64,000 bases of DNA from Plectrocnemia conspersa. Taxonomy: Eukaryota; Arthropoda; Insecta; Trichoptera; Polycentropodidae. Position numbers and translations under genes: made by a program. The stretch spans positions 248,001 through 312,000 of the forward strand of contig VTFK01000296.1 of assembly GCA_009617715.1 (NCBI GenBank), given 5' to 3'. Of this stretch, positions 42,201 to 45,990 are shown piece after piece. The notes beneath the pieces were generated by a model that did not search any database, was not told the DNA's origin, and worked only from the letters and a program-made list of their open reading frames with translations. Numbering within the stretch: position 1 is the stretch's first letter; the number at the start of each line of letters is the position of its first letter.

Positions 42201-43301
42201 TAACAACTACAAAATATTCAGAAAATTTAAGAGGAACGAAATTTGCATATAACTGTTACGATTTTATTTATTATATATCAGTGAAGAAAAAACAAAACAC
42301 TTTCCATAAAAAAATTTGCTAAAAAAAAATACAAATACAAAAATTTTGTTCAAGATTCACTCAAAAAGAAAATAGTGGATTATAATGAAAAATTTGGAAT
42401 TATGCAGTAGACTACTATATAAAAGCTATTAAAAATAAATTCTAAGCTATATTGGTTTGTAATAAATATGACTTTTAAAAATAACTTGACGTTAATCAAA
42501 TGACAATATGACGTTAAAAAACCACTGCTATTTTTAATATGTAATATTTTTAATAATATACAATAAAGCATTTATAAATTAGATGTCATGTAATGTTTAG
42601 ATTCGATGGGCATTTAAAAATAGCCCGTTTCAGTCCTTTTAAAATCTGATTAAACTGATAACATACATTTTTAATTCAAATTGGTTTGATACACTGTTTT
42701 ACTAAAAATCAAAGGAAGATATTACAATAGAAAATACCATGACTTTAAAACATCGAAAGCCATTATTTATTTTTAGTGTAACAAAAAAATGTCTTTTAAA
42801 ATTTAGTTTTAACATATGTTAAAATGTTAGACTATAGCTCAATATACGTTTAGAAGTTAAAAGCATTTTGAACGAAGTGTTTTTAAAAAAATCATGCAGT
42901 TGCTTAAATTTTTATAAATTTTTACATTAAATTCACTAAATGTTTTGTATATATTAATGACAATAAAAATATATGATAATGTGCTATTTTTATATATGGA
43001 GAAATTTCCTAATTGATCAACCTGTATTAGTGAAATAATGTAACCAGAGTATCAAGAATTCAACCCTAATTTGTAAATCGAGCGAAATTCTGTCTCGTAT
43101 TAACCTTTTCACTCCCCGTCCCACATAAAAAAGTTAATAGCATTTACCTGTAAGTCATCTGTATCTGATCCGAGTTTTTGTACCACACCAGCTGAGCCGG
43201 AGGGTTGCCACCCCTACTCCTGCATATCAGTTCGACTGTTTGCCCTCGGCGGACCGTTTCACCGCTCGCGTATCCTTCGATGTAAGGAGCCCCTGGTGGA
43301 T
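67..43301 (-). CDS. sns: sticks-and-stones/hibris (nephrin-like) adhesion receptor, partial gene, 19 exons
   Basis: This is the minus-strand gene that organises the window. The spliced exons encode seven Ig domains, one fibronectin III domain, a transmembrane segment and part of a cytoplasmic tail, about 976 residues in all. Recognisable family stretches include GETVRRGQTVELICRSRGG, NPPADIKWMV, CHGLNQQLTENVVSTHTINV and YNDTMTGETLSSVSEKSE, which match what I know of insect Sns/Hibris and vertebrate nephrin. All introns are GT-AG and the reading phase is continuous across every junction. In flies this protein binds Kirre/Rst on neighbouring cells in myoblast fusion, eye patterning and nephrocyte diaphragms. 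The start (signal peptide and first Ig domains) is beyond 64000 and the end is left of position 1. Sns versus Hibris cannot be separated here; many insects may have a single gene. Confidence 0.95.
304..524 (-). CDS. sns: sns exon: cytoplasmic tail, part 1
   Basis: The acceptor is TATAATACTTTAG and the donor GTAGGATG; phase 1 in, phase 0 out, 221 nt. It encodes EQAGQSSKSATIEMYAPSSY, then NDTMTGETLSSVSEKSETYS and NEDEAESNHGG, ending PSMIHGGM. The YAPSSYNDT..GETLSSVSEKS block is very conserved in insect Sns/Hibris. Tyrosines in YAPS, YNDT and YSNE are possible phosphorylation sites; YSNE fits the Y-x-N class bound by Grb2-type SH2 domains. Confidence 0.94.
605..775 (-). CDS. sns: sns alternative transmembrane exon B
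   Basis: The acceptor is CTGATTATTTAG and the donor GTACTATG; phase 1 in, phase 1 out, 171 nt. It encodes a stalk SPEIEKLNEISGVLLEKQDL, the span RLVIICVSVSGVILLVINVV and LVACFMYRKRVKRLRG, again ending in basic residues. It has the same phases and layout as exon A, 127 nt upstream in the transcript. If both were included, the protein would cross the membrane twice and the tail would be outside the cell, so mutually exclusive use is the sensible reading. Confidence 0.88.
903..1088 (-). CDS. sns: sns alternative transmembrane exon A
   Basis: The acceptor is AATATAATAG and the donor GTAATTCA; phase 1 in, phase 1 out, 186 nt. It encodes a short extracellular stalk (VPPSFHSPSSDNEFGIYSFG), a hydrophobic span (GMLIITGTIIGTALILLNVL, then IIGFC) and a basic stop-transfer stretch LHRRANKRIRG. 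The start GML and the LLNV.IIG.CLH.R pattern resemble the fly Sns membrane span as I recall it. The exon's own splice sites are good and it is in frame with both neighbours. It looks like one member of a pair of alternatives with 605-775. Confidence 0.88.
1220..1389 (-). CDS. sns: sns exon: second half of fibronectin III domain
   Basis: The acceptor is TTATTCATTAAAG and the donor GTGAGTATT; phase 2 in, phase 1 out, 170 nt. It encodes TIYDNAYKYEDVVPHN, WIIRGLQLGTDYVFSIMAFN and QLGKSKYRPDDVKGTTS. The L..GT.Y.F...A.N..G.S pattern is the FN3 signature. It is followed by two candidate transmembrane exons. Confidence 0.95.
1601..1830 (+). mobile_element. SINE family A, copy 1 (tRNA-derived)
   Basis: A pol III type-2 promoter is visible: A box TAGTATAATCG at 1606-1616 and B box GGTTTGAATCC at 1640-1650. 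It is followed by a body beginning GTGTCTGAGAGACCGG. The same head and body recur at 16965-17220 (GTGTCTGAAAGTTCAGAA). The 3' boundary is approximate. It lies in the intron between the two FN3 half-exons, in the sense opposite to sns. Confidence 0.75.
2104..2212 (-). CDS. sns: sns exon: first half of fibronectin III domain
   Basis: The acceptor is TTTTTATTAG and the donor GTAATTC; phase 1 in, phase 2 out, 109 nt. It encodes DQVQSLVVANSTHDSITLTW, then IPGFDGGMQASYRIRYR. The W and the PGFDGG..YR.RYR pattern are diagnostic of the single FN3 domain of this family. A SINE lies in the following 714-nt intron. Confidence 0.95.
2447..2682 (-). CDS. sns: sns exon: rest of seventh (membrane-proximal) Ig domain
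   Basis: The acceptor is GTATTTACAG and the donor GTAAATC; phase 2 in, phase 1 out, 236 nt. It encodes CLAAPEPTWTWSRSGA, then KISAMEYESILKVERIT and the F-strand motif SDYGRYECAARNTAG, ending SVTLDVTSAPG, which links to the FN3 domain. Confidence 0.95.
2756..3122 (-). CDS. sns: sns exon: complete sixth Ig domain plus start of seventh
   Basis: The largest exon (367 nt), phase 1 in and phase 2 out, with acceptor AATATTATTTTTAG and donor GTAAATTT. Unlike the other Ig domains, the sixth is encoded whole. It has PPDILSISENILV, the cysteine in ATLSCTATGNPL, the tryptophan in NFTWKRND and the closing cysteine in GTFQCIVDNGIG. It then enters the seventh domain with FKPEMDSSPAYLKAASNMGD and LICR. Confidence 0.95.
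3294..3425 (-). CDS. sns: sns exon: second half of fifth Ig domain
   Basis: The acceptor is AATAAATAG and the donor GTGAGTT; phase 1 in, phase 1 out, 132 nt. It encodes DRIISDGPSLNISRLSRLDA, then the F-strand motif GIYSCEAVNSQGSKTV and NITIDVHY. Its cysteine has no partner in the preceding half-domain. Confidence 0.94.
3501..3659 (-). CDS. sns: sns exon: first half of fifth Ig domain, lacking the first Ig cysteine
   Basis: The acceptor is TTAACTCTAG and the donor GTAATGT; phase 1 in, phase 1 out, 159 nt. It encodes PPVFEAMTPEATIGIENEP, then VVLVKSDGNPSSISYTWTKD. Where the B-strand cysteine should be there is VLVKS, so this domain keeps its tryptophan but lacks the canonical disulfide. As I recall, the fly protein has the same substitution at this domain, so it is probably family-wide rather than a mutation. 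Confidence 0.93.
3737..3814 (-). CDS. sns: sns exon: end of fourth Ig domain
   Basis: The smallest exon here, 78 nt, phase 1 in and phase 1 out, with acceptor AATATTTTAG and donor GTGAGTC. It encodes DMIYTCQAMNEALQRSVHDA and HTLKVLY. The cysteine of YTC closes the Ig disulfide opened in the exon at 4228-4365. Confidence 0.93.
3887..3973 (-). CDS. sns: sns exon: middle of fourth Ig domain
   Basis: A short exon of 87 nt, phase 1 in and phase 1 out. The acceptor is AATGTTTCAG and the donor GTAAATTT. It encodes YTNSSKSGLHGGTVSSIELK and LNITREMN. The two asparagines in NSS and NIT are potential glycosylation sites. It is flanked by introns of 254 nt (before) and 72 nt (after). Confidence 0.93.
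4228..4365 (-). CDS. sns: sns exon: first half of fourth Ig domain
   Basis: The acceptor is TATATTTTAG. The donor is GTTAAT, weaker than usual. Phase 1 in, phase 1 out, 138 nt. It encodes APEAVRVNIEPKELKPG, the cysteine in KLTCDGASSNPPA and the tryptophans in LSWWRDGIPVHG. The WW pair and DGIP are typical of this domain in the family. Confidence 0.94.
4439..4592 (-). CDS. sns: sns exon: second half of third Ig domain
   Basis: The acceptor is TAATTTTCAG and the donor GTAAGTATT; phase 0 in, phase 1 out, 154 nt. It encodes IHAVKKTSDKQVTAEVTVL, the F-strand motif AQYRCEARNSATD and SVTLSVH. NVTD gives a possible N-glycosylation site. Confidence 0.95.
5105..5132. repeat. 28-nt perfect palindrome
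   Basis: AGAACTT/AAGTTCT is flanked by seven T on the left and at least seven A on the right, giving a perfect self-complementary 28-mer. It lies in a long sns intron. No associated element was identified. Confidence 0.8.
5240..5590. other. less AT-rich intronic island
   Basis: This block is clearly richer in G+C (for example GCGACCGACGCTGCCGGAG) than the surrounding intron. Short ORFs run through it on both strands, but none has family resemblance or splice context. It may be conserved noncoding DNA. Confidence 0.35.
5880..6290 (-). pseudogene. mariner-like transposase remnant
   Basis: On the minus strand, in shifting frames, one reads RPLHPQKITVWCALWSGGVI, SYFFKNDEGRAV, then LRPHEKFKYLKTNIRQVIAK and ISPEIYKKK, ending near a GGxL-like tail. 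This order (KITVWC..., FFEN..G.AV, LK.NIR..I..I.PE) is the C-terminal half of an IS630/Tc1-mariner transposase of the type common in insects. Several frameshifts and missing pieces show it is dead. The N-terminal half and the terminal repeats were not found. Confidence 0.7.
6762..7429 (-). mobile_element. piggyBac-like element remnant, one end plus C-terminal transposase fragment
   Basis: The minus strand encodes the Cys-rich C-terminal domain of piggyBac transposases: RRCRLCRVKKKAKHTKYTC, then RVCDVPPC. It is preceded by SVGKHMPLKS, and in another frame by RGRPSS, the usual lead-in. At 7401-7425 lies a terminal repeat that reads CCCTTTCGTGCCCGGTGGG on the minus strand, bordered by TTAA at 7426-7429, the piggyBac target. 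A second block at 7350-7366 resembles it. The catalytic core is gone, and the left end was not located with confidence (a weak TTAA candidate lies near 6597). Confidence 0.65.
7430..9493. other. sns intron segment, no recognised gene
   Basis: Mostly AT-rich intronic DNA. A less AT-rich block at about 8100-8660 contains short unsupported ORFs. No repeat or transposase match was recognised. Confidence 0.5.
9496..11244 (+). mobile_element. Tigger/pogo-like DNA transposon (Tigger-1), internally deleted
   Basis: Both ends are intact: CACCCATACCTCG at 9496-9508 and its exact inverse CGAGGTATGGGTG at 11232-11244. TA dinucleotides flank it at 9494-9495 and 11245-11246. Weaker inverse similarity (TACGGCC, CGGCTTTTCGCT) continues inward. 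Length is 1749 bp. It carries a transposase pseudogene in the same orientation and lies in an sns intron. Confidence 0.92.
9660..10906 (+). pseudogene. Tigger-1 transposase (DDE_1) pseudogene
   Basis: The reading frame begins inside the protein at HNFKMKDEAASADEAA, the end of the CENP-B type DNA-binding region, so the helix-turn-helix part is deleted. The DDE core follows: VFNVNETGLYW (first catalytic Asp replaced by Asn), LLILDNAPGHR (second Asp present) and IQPMDQGAIATFK (third Asp present). A frameshift near 10440 ends the 263-codon frame. The rest (PEIRQNILDLAHDLGFEGL and so on) continues in another frame. After another stop the tail TLDNFFKPGPSLPAKNEN ends at TAA 10904-10906. It cannot make active transposase. 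Confidence 0.9.
11360..11496 (-). CDS. sns: sns exon: first half of third Ig domain
   Basis: The acceptor is TTATTTCAG and the donor GTATTTAA; phase 1 in, phase 0 out, 137 nt. It encodes PPSAPIITGYVPGHTL, the cysteine in KMLCISSGG and the tryptophan in LATLTWFKNDKK. The preceding junction completes LYPP. The 6.77-kb intron that follows is filled with transposon remnants. Confidence 0.95.
11497..12621. other. sns intron (1125 nt), no recognised gene
   Basis: AT-rich to about 12050. From 12060 to 12580 there is a less AT-rich block (GGCGGCGCTGTGTTGCTAGC, GCGACGCCATTTTGC) with no supported ORF. It may be intronic regulatory DNA. Confidence 0.45.
12622..12753 (-). CDS. sns: sns exon: second half of second Ig domain
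   Basis: The acceptor is TTTTTAG and the donor GTAAGTG; phase 1 in, phase 1 out, 132 nt. It encodes GWVTTSNITVVIEPNRR, then the F-strand cysteine in VVVCHGLNQQLTENVVSTHT, ending INVLY. This is one of the most recognisable Sns stretches. The 1567-nt intron upstream of it (12754-14320) carries a Tigger-2 element. Confidence 0.95.
13145..14244 (+). mobile_element. second Tigger/pogo-like element (Tigger-2), internally deleted
   Basis: The ends are CAGGCGGCCCTCGACTTTCG at 13145-13164 and, inverted, CAGACGGCCCTCGACTTTCG at 14225-14244, one mismatch in 20. Flanking TA is at 13143-13144 and 14245-14246. The length is 1100 bp. These termini differ from those of Tigger-1, so the two belong to different families. 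Confidence 0.92.
13255..14089 (+). pseudogene. Tigger-2 transposase pseudogene lacking the catalytic core
   Basis: The 5' part, with frameshifts, gives KMEIIRRSDSGESFASIGRS, a Psq/Tigger helix-turn-helix. An open stretch at 13506-13787 follows with the CENP-B type domain (SLSSWIDDQHRKDVPLSISI ... NGWFYNFKMRY). After a stop comes IFNVDETGLFWK, where the first catalytic Asp is intact. It then jumps directly to the C-terminal tail (HLDKFLNIMENCDLNGERIS ... KQLTLNNFSKETPANPN). The segment with the second and third Asp is missing. Confidence 0.88.
14321..14488 (-). CDS. sns: sns exon: first half of second Ig domain in window
   Basis: The acceptor is GACACACAG and the donor GTATTTT; phase 1 in, phase 1 out, 168 nt. 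The translation holds APEQVAISGSTEARVGETV, the Ig cysteine in PLTCATASSNPPA, the tryptophan in DIKWMV, and ends TKTVVSPEG. The motif NPPAxIKWMV is highly conserved in Sns/nephrin proteins. Confidence 0.95.
14572..14708 (-). CDS. sns: sns exon: second half of the Ig domain begun at 43148-43301
   Basis: The acceptor TTGTTTCAG and the donor GTAAGT fit. Phase 2 in, phase 1 out, 137 nt. It encodes RTIGRLSENIYSFVADASD, then the F-strand motif ARYKCEARN, whose Cys pairs with the one in the upstream exon. It closes with EIDFTVF, joining to APEQ of the next exon. Only 83 nt separate it from the next exon. Confidence 0.95.
14709..16020. other. start of the 28.4-kb sns intron, no recognised gene
   Basis: AT-rich, with a less AT-rich island at about 15060-15660 holding CGCGGACTCCGCTCTTCCCC and a GA-rich run near 15630. 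ORFs of about 70 codons overlap on both strands but match no family I know. Confidence 0.45.
16030..16950 (+). repeat. tandem duplication, unit about 365 bp, first unit interrupted by a hAT MITE
   Basis: Unit 1 (about 16050-16650) and unit 2 (about 16695-16950) share CCTCGA-A-C, then GAGAAATGCG/AAAAATGCGTCAATTTTT, AAGGGTGGACTT/GAGGGTGGACTT, AATCGCG-TTC and finally CTTTTTGCTATTTTGA. The units are diverged. Removing the MITE and one 8-bp duplication from unit 1 restores the alignment with unit 2. Confidence 0.7.
16355..16619. mobile_element. hAT-type MITE, 265 bp, with 8-bp target duplication
   Basis: Terminal inverted repeats start CAGTGGCGTAGCTA at 16355 and end as its near-inverse ATAGCTACGCCACTG at 16619. 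The 8-bp sequence CCTTTTTG occurs on both sides (16347-16354 and 16620-16627), the size made by hAT transposases. The interior is rich in G+C with runs of GCCGCCCCCC and no ORF. Confidence 0.92.
16965..17290 (+). mobile_element. SINE family A, copy 2, with LINE-like tail
   Basis: It has the same head as the copy at 1601: CAGTATAGTCGTTGAC...GATCTAGG with B box GGTTTAAATCG at 17005-17015 (diverged). The body GTGTCTGAAAGTTCAG and TTGTAAGCTATGGTAATAAT matches too. It runs into GTAACACATTGGGCTAACGC (17230-17250), the tail motif also seen in SINE family B and the LINE. It begins immediately after the second unit of the tandem duplication. Confidence 0.65.
17641..17937 (-). mobile_element. SINE family B, copy 1 (minus strand)
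   Basis: Read on the minus strand: a tRNA-like head with TAGCGTAGTC and GGGCTCGAGCTCCGGC (near A and B boxes), a body, then a tail AACACATTGGGCTTACGCCT followed by an A-rich, AATAA-like end. The same layout recurs at 38655-38944 and in pieces at 35340-35432 and 51038-51697. Confidence 0.8.
17938..22330. other. sns intron segment without recognised genes or repeats
   Basis: AT-rich DNA with less AT-rich islands at about 18180-18600 (includes TGACGTCACGGCGGCAGCGG), 19260-19600 and 20340-21110. A 151-codon minus-strand ORF at 18200-18655 and several shorter ones have no family resemblance. The pattern fits conserved intronic elements rather than coding DNA. Confidence 0.45.
22860..23460 (+). 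pseudogene. non-LTR retrotransposon endonuclease fragment (RTE / craniofacial-development-protein-2-like type)
   Basis: In broken frames one reads EYSRIGTWNVQSMFQAGKIQ, YTKTNGYITYYSGHP, IMSIKVYAPRADK, MTIGDLNAKVG, then FGLDDRNKRGLIQF and NTLFELPKITLYTWTSP. This is the order of an APE-type endonuclease: TWNV, YAP, GD.NAKVG, F..GERNERG, YTWTSP. Multiple frameshifts and stops; it ends abruptly at about 23460 before the reverse transcriptase. The 500 bp upstream (22340-22860) is less AT-rich and could be its 5' part. Confidence 0.8.
24325..24600 (+). pseudogene. LINE 3'-end fragment (plus strand)
   Basis: GGGTACAATTCATTGCATTC, then AGCGTAGCCTCTATTCAATA and GAGTCGCGATCGCGTCC, match the minus-strand LINE fragments at 43.9 and 54.1 kb (encoding the region near RSVYSIKHF and SRSRPLFL). 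It is short, frameshifted and in the opposite orientation. Confidence 0.6.
24601..28950. other. sns intron segment without recognised genes
   Basis: AT-rich with less AT-rich islands at about 24760-25300, 25610-25760, 26560-26900, 27160-27320 and 27720-28130. A perfect 19-bp tandem duplication (GACGCTTAGAAAAACATTT, 25961-25979 and 25980-25998) and a short AC run near 27907 are the only repeats seen. ORFs in the islands show no family match. Confidence 0.45.
28955..29525 (-). repeat. left arm of long inverted repeat (copy of about 570-600 bp element)
   Basis: The reverse complement of this stretch aligns with 32156-32752 along its whole length. Landmarks include CAAGCAGTAAAGTTATGTAC, ATGACTGACGCTAGGTATTA, AATCAATGGCTTTAGAATAA and CATGATTGTTTTT. 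The arms are diverged by substitutions and small indels. No coding capacity. Confidence 0.85.
29526..32115. other. spacer of the long inverted repeat; intronic
   Basis: Contains a small LINE-tail relic at 29925-29975 (ATGACAGGTTTCCCCAATGC, minus strand), AT-rich DNA, and a less AT-rich island at about 31140-32000. No transposase or other supported ORF was found, so the two arms are better seen as two inserted copies than as ends of one large transposon. Confidence 0.5.
32156..32752 (+). repeat. right arm of long inverted repeat, flanked by 35-bp direct repeats
   Basis: It begins TCGGTTAAATTTAC and ends CATGATTGTTTTTAT plus an A-rich run. The flanks share 35 bp with one mismatch (core ATAAAACATTGCAA, then GATTAGATATATTAAA) at 32121-32155 and 32755-32789. 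The A-rich end and flanking repeats suggest a retroposed element with an unusually long target duplication; the inverted partner lies at 28955-29525. Confidence 0.75.
32925..33400 (+). pseudogene. Jockey-type LINE reverse transcriptase fragment
   Basis: One frame gives GVSQRIVLGSILYLLFTANI, then (after one stop) ATFADDTTIIASNVKEI, where FADD is the catalytic box. Further on come KRAQLRKLYWLTERRLK and a degraded W(T)..IWG region, matching the C-terminal end of Jockey reverse transcriptases. Many stops and frameshifts. Confidence 0.8.
33610..34316 (+). pseudogene. hAT transposase pseudogene, C-terminal half
   Basis: A 92-codon stretch has VDVLKPLEIVVKVLSKSDIT, then LQAEGVIYFLFEQL and REMKNALTHKILERRN. 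Farther on, in another frame, one reads LLTIKATLTASKCDFSVANN and IGCSMHHDTFNALVFLKYYF, which fits the hAT dimerisation domain (S....S.AN...K...L...T..AL.FL..YF). The BED finger and most of the core are absent. It was probably inserted separately from the Jockey fragment next to it. Confidence 0.7.
34317..35105. other. AT-rich intron, nothing recognised
   Basis: Very AT-rich with many poly(A)/poly(T) runs and no supported ORF or repeat. Confidence 0.6.
35108..35432 (-). repeat. duplicated 230-bp block plus SINE-B tail
   Basis: 35108-35340 matches 38440-38660 along its length (GTGTAATTCTGG.TTATAAA.CGTCGCT.., AGAAGTAGAAATCGTCACATAC, TATTTTTATAACTGTTCGTC). Each copy is followed by the SINE-B tail (GCGTAAGCCCAATGCGTTAC on the plus strand here). 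In this copy the SINE head is missing. Confidence 0.7.
35433..37078. other. sns intron segment with less AT-rich islands
   Basis: Islands at about 35700-36000 (GCCGAGCGAAAATAATTGAC, CGTCAGCCCCGAAAACC) and 36180-36740. The ORFs that run through the second on both strands look like chance. No mobile element was recognised. Confidence 0.4.
37079..38437 (-). mobile_element. 5'-truncated CR1/Jockey-type LINE with 3' tail
   Basis: The most complete LINE in the window, on the minus strand. The 5' break lies inside the reverse transcriptase (about 38437). The 3' UTR (37287-37079) contains GTGACGCATTAGG...CCTGTCAGGTCACGAT, which can fold, and ends in an A/T-rich AATAAATA repeat. Fragments of the same or sister families occur at 24.3, 29.9, 43.7-44.1, 51.2-51.5, 53.9-54.2 and 55.9 kb. 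Confidence 0.85.
37288..38430 (-). pseudogene. LINE reverse transcriptase pseudogene, C-terminal half
   Basis: The first part gives VIYTDFEKAFDKVNHALLIK and PTRVPQGSNLGPLLF, the reverse transcriptase fingers/palm. A frameshift in an A-run near 38150 follows. The second frame begins YADDLKIYRK (catalytic YADD, about 38120-38149) and continues for 278 codons: NQLPFSVKKCHTISFSR, the thumb, and a C-terminal region with FILGALGYVSLSTRRSVYV and SRSRPLFLPV. It lacks the endonuclease and N-terminal reverse transcriptase. Confidence 0.88.
38440..38945 (-). mobile_element. duplicated block followed by a full SINE-B copy
   Basis: 38440-38660 is the partner of 35108-35340. 38655-38944 is a complete SINE-B on the minus strand: TAGCGTAGTCCGTAACG (A-box region), GGTTTCGATCCCCGGC (B box), an inner inverted pair around TAGATGTCACCGA/GACATCTA, and a shortened tail. 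The tail lacks the GACAGGCGTAAGCCC part found in other copies. Confidence 0.75.
38946..40640. other. sns intron segment, no recognised gene
   Basis: AT-rich DNA with an island at about 39250-39780 (GAAAGGGGGAAGAGGCGGAGG in part) and moderately AT-rich DNA around 39930-40350. Overlapping ORFs of 70-117 codons on both strands have no family match. Confidence 0.4.
40641..41370 (+). repeat. tandem duplication, period about 400 bp, two units
   Basis: Unit 1 (about 40641-40995) and unit 2 (about 41030-41370) share TTTAAATACTTTC.ACCTCTA, GCACGGACC, CAGCAAATTTTTCAAGAAGG, AAGTGTGTATAAATATCGAT and ACGTTTTATCATTAAAAACA in the same order. A small internal deletion shortens unit 2. No coding capacity. 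Confidence 0.88.
41371..43147. other. very AT-rich intron, nothing recognised
   Basis: No supported ORF, repeat or mobile element. A short inverted pair around 41758-41806 (TAGCCTATACTAT / ATAGTATAGGCTA) is the only structure seen. Confidence 0.55.
43148..43301 (-). CDS. sns: sns exon: first half of an Ig domain (first exon in window)
   Basis: The acceptor TTTTGCAG precedes 43301 and the donor GTAAATG follows 43148. The exon enters in phase 1 and leaves in phase 2 (154 nt). It encodes DPPGAPYIEGYASGETV..., the B-strand cysteine in VELICRSRGG and the tryptophan in AQLVWYKNSD, the core of an Ig domain. Its second half is the exon at 14572-14708, 28.4 kb away. No earlier exon is visible between here and 64000, so the preceding intron is longer than 20.7 kb. 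Confidence 0.95.
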
Positions 43302-43690
43302 CTGCAAAATGGAGATAATATTTATTAAAATACGCGAAAAAATATGCGCGATGCCAAAATAAACATTTAAATGTAAAAATGCCAGACGTACTCAGAAATG
43401 AGAGAGTTTATATTTTTTGTGTTGCGAATTTAACCCCTTGACTGGCGCGCGTCTGAAATGTCAAAGCGTCTGACAGGCGATTGACGTTATTCGGGGCTTT
43501 ATCGCGGCCAGATTTTTATAAAAACGTAATTAAACACGCGGCAATTAATTCGTTTATTTAATTTTATTTTGTGTATAAAATTGTTATTTTTATCTTCTCC
43601 TAAGGGTGTCGTCACATTTCAACGACTAGAAATTCAGTATAAATGGTTATACTGTACGTTTAAATTCACTACTGTACCATCACAGGCGTT
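43302..43690. other. beginning of the upstream sns intron
   Basis: Intronic sequence 5' of the first in-window exon. A less AT-rich stretch (43430-43540) has no supported ORF. Confidence 0.5.
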
Positions 43691-43699
43691 AGCCTTTTT

Positions 43700-44090
43700 A
43701 TTTTTTATTATAAATGTAACTGACCAACATGGTTCCCTAATGCGTCATGATGGTCATTATATAAACATTAATTATGTATACCTAAAATATATTAGCACTA
43801 TCCTATTTTTTTCAGCTATTCTTGTTTTTGGCCAGCTCGTTGAGAAGCTGAATGACTCGTGCAAGAAGGGCATTCCCAAGCGTTGACGTCCTAGCCGCAA
43901 CGTGCAAGAATAAGGGACGCGATCGCGACGTTTTAAAGCATTCTAAAACTCACTACCGAAAGTCGCCAAGAATTTATTAAAAAAATGTATCATTGATAGA
44001 CGCTACGTAAAAAATGCAATAAATTTTATTTAAACGCTCCTACAAATACGGATATAACCCGTTCTCCCATTTGTAGAGATATCTCACAAA
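43700..44090 (-). pseudogene. LINE 3'-end fragment with tail (minus strand)
   Basis: The minus strand holds, in broken frames, a C-terminal LINE segment (YPYL, then a region like SRPLFLHVA...LAR.IQLLNELAKN) and a 3' tail CATGACGCATTAGGGAACCA (43715-43765). It is close to the fragment at 53.9 kb and differs from the 37-kb element, so at least two LINE subfamilies are present. Confidence 0.7.
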
Positions 44091-45350
44091 TTTTCTTTAA
44101 ATTCTCTCTAACAACAATGTGTATTTCGCTTCACTCGGATTTCATACAATAAAGCTATATTCGTGGATGCTACGAGCTGGCGTATCGTACAGACGCGAAG
44201 AATGAAATTTAAATATTTAAATAAAGTATTAGTTAATATATGTAGTGAATTTTAAGACACATGTGTATTACAACAACTAAGGTAAGTTTTTTTAGTCGTA
44301 TCGCTTCATTATTTTTTAGGTCAATTGTGTTCTATTTAATTTGTGAAATTATGATAAAAAAAAAGACATCAAAACAAGATAAAAAAAAACAAAATAATGA
44401 AGAAATAAACACTTTGGCATGTCATATGAAAAAGCAAATAAGACCGTTTTAAAAATTAAAGTTCTTAACTTTCGAAAAAGAAGCTCATGACAAATTATGT
44501 CGAATGCCTTTTGAAAGTCAGTATAAACACACTGATTTTAGAATTGAGGGATTCTGTCACCGCCTTCGAAAGGCAAAAAAGGTGAAACGATGTAGACGAA
44601 ACCCGCGTTGTTGGTCTAAAATGATAACAGTGTTGTAAAATAATATTTTGATTTTATTGCATGTAACTTGATAAGTTATTACTTTAACCCATTATAAAAA
44701 GTAGTTGTATTTTTTTAATAAAATAAGAAACACTCTCGATTTATAGTTGCATTATTTTAAATGGATATTGGAAATTTATAGAACTTTCAGGATATTAACG
44801 TCGAACACAAGATGCAACGTATTATATTCCGATACATCCACTACTCAGAAACCTGACAGTTACCAGACTGTTGCCTTTGAGTATGCAGTTATATATGTAT
44901 GTGTTTCAAGTTAGATGAATTTTAACTCTTTACTTATCTTTCTTAAAATACTTGCTTTAAAACGCCCTAAGTGCCAAGCGTACGGTGTGCCAAATTTAAA
45001 GTATAATCGTACAAAAAAGATATTAAATGAATATTGTATTGTAAATCAACATAAAAACATTAAACGATTTATATTAGACAAAATTTTGATTTATAAAAAA
45101 AAAAAACTAGTATCGTATCCGTTAAAAAATCATTGAAAAGTACATAACTAACATTTAAAACATAGTTTATTATTAAAATAATACATATAATATTTTATAT
45201 AAATAAAAAAACCGTTGTGTAAAATTGGTTTGCGAATAATATGGCTGCATTTTATTTCCTTAATGTTATTATTTACGTCACAGTGAATGTGTATTACTAA
45301 TATAACTTTACTAACTTACAATTGATTTACAATTCCACTGCTCACAATAT
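44091..45350. other. intron, nothing recognised
   Basis: AT-rich with short unsupported ORFs (for example 44261-44452 and 44915-45136, both lysine-rich translations of poly-A DNA). No repeat family recognised. Confidence 0.5.
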
Positions 45351-45354
45351 ATAA

Positions 45355-45990
45355 AATAAATTAAACCAAACTCAAACCTAACCTAATGCAAGTTTAAACC
45401 CTAATCTAGCTCAAACGAATTTTCCTAATTAAACTTGAAATGGTTATTTTTAAAACTTTATTAGGTGATACTGAGTTTGGTTAATTTGTTTAAGTTAGGT
45501 TTGGATTTGGCCCTTCGAGCGGTATCGCCGTACATGTACGGCGATCGATCGTTCACTGTTTTGAGTTACCCCAGATAGTTATGTATTTACATAACTAAAG
45601 ATATATGAAATAAAAAACATTATATTTAAATAATATTTTTAAATGATTTAATGTAAATGATTTTTATAGAATATAATACAAAAAATATTTTATAATAATT
45701 TTATAAAAAAATATTGAGAGCCTCTAAATTAATATTAAAAAAATCAAAAAAAGCCGAATAGAATATAAAAAATATGTAAAATAAATTAACGATAAGCGTT
45801 AAAATAAATTATTAAAACATGCAAAAAAGTAGTAAAATAAATCTAGCAATAAAACGTTAAAAATCATTGATTTTTTTAAATAATTTATTATAAATGTAAT
45901 ATAATAACAGTAGAAATAATTATGTAAAAATACATAAGATTAACTCACTACAGTAAATGGACAACTGTCAAATTAAGTTTCACAAGGATT
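45355..45990. repeat. dispersed repeat, copy 1, with 22-nt palindrome
   Basis: A perfect palindrome centred on GTACATGTAC spans 45524-45545. The 400 bp that follow match 48531-49060: TTCACTGTTTTGA, AGAGCCT, AAAGCCGAATA, GTTAAAATAAATTATTAAAA, AATAAAACGTTAAAAATCA. To the left lie inverse-related CAAACCTAAC / GTTAGGTTTG segments (45372 and 45493). No ORF. Confidence 0.75.
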
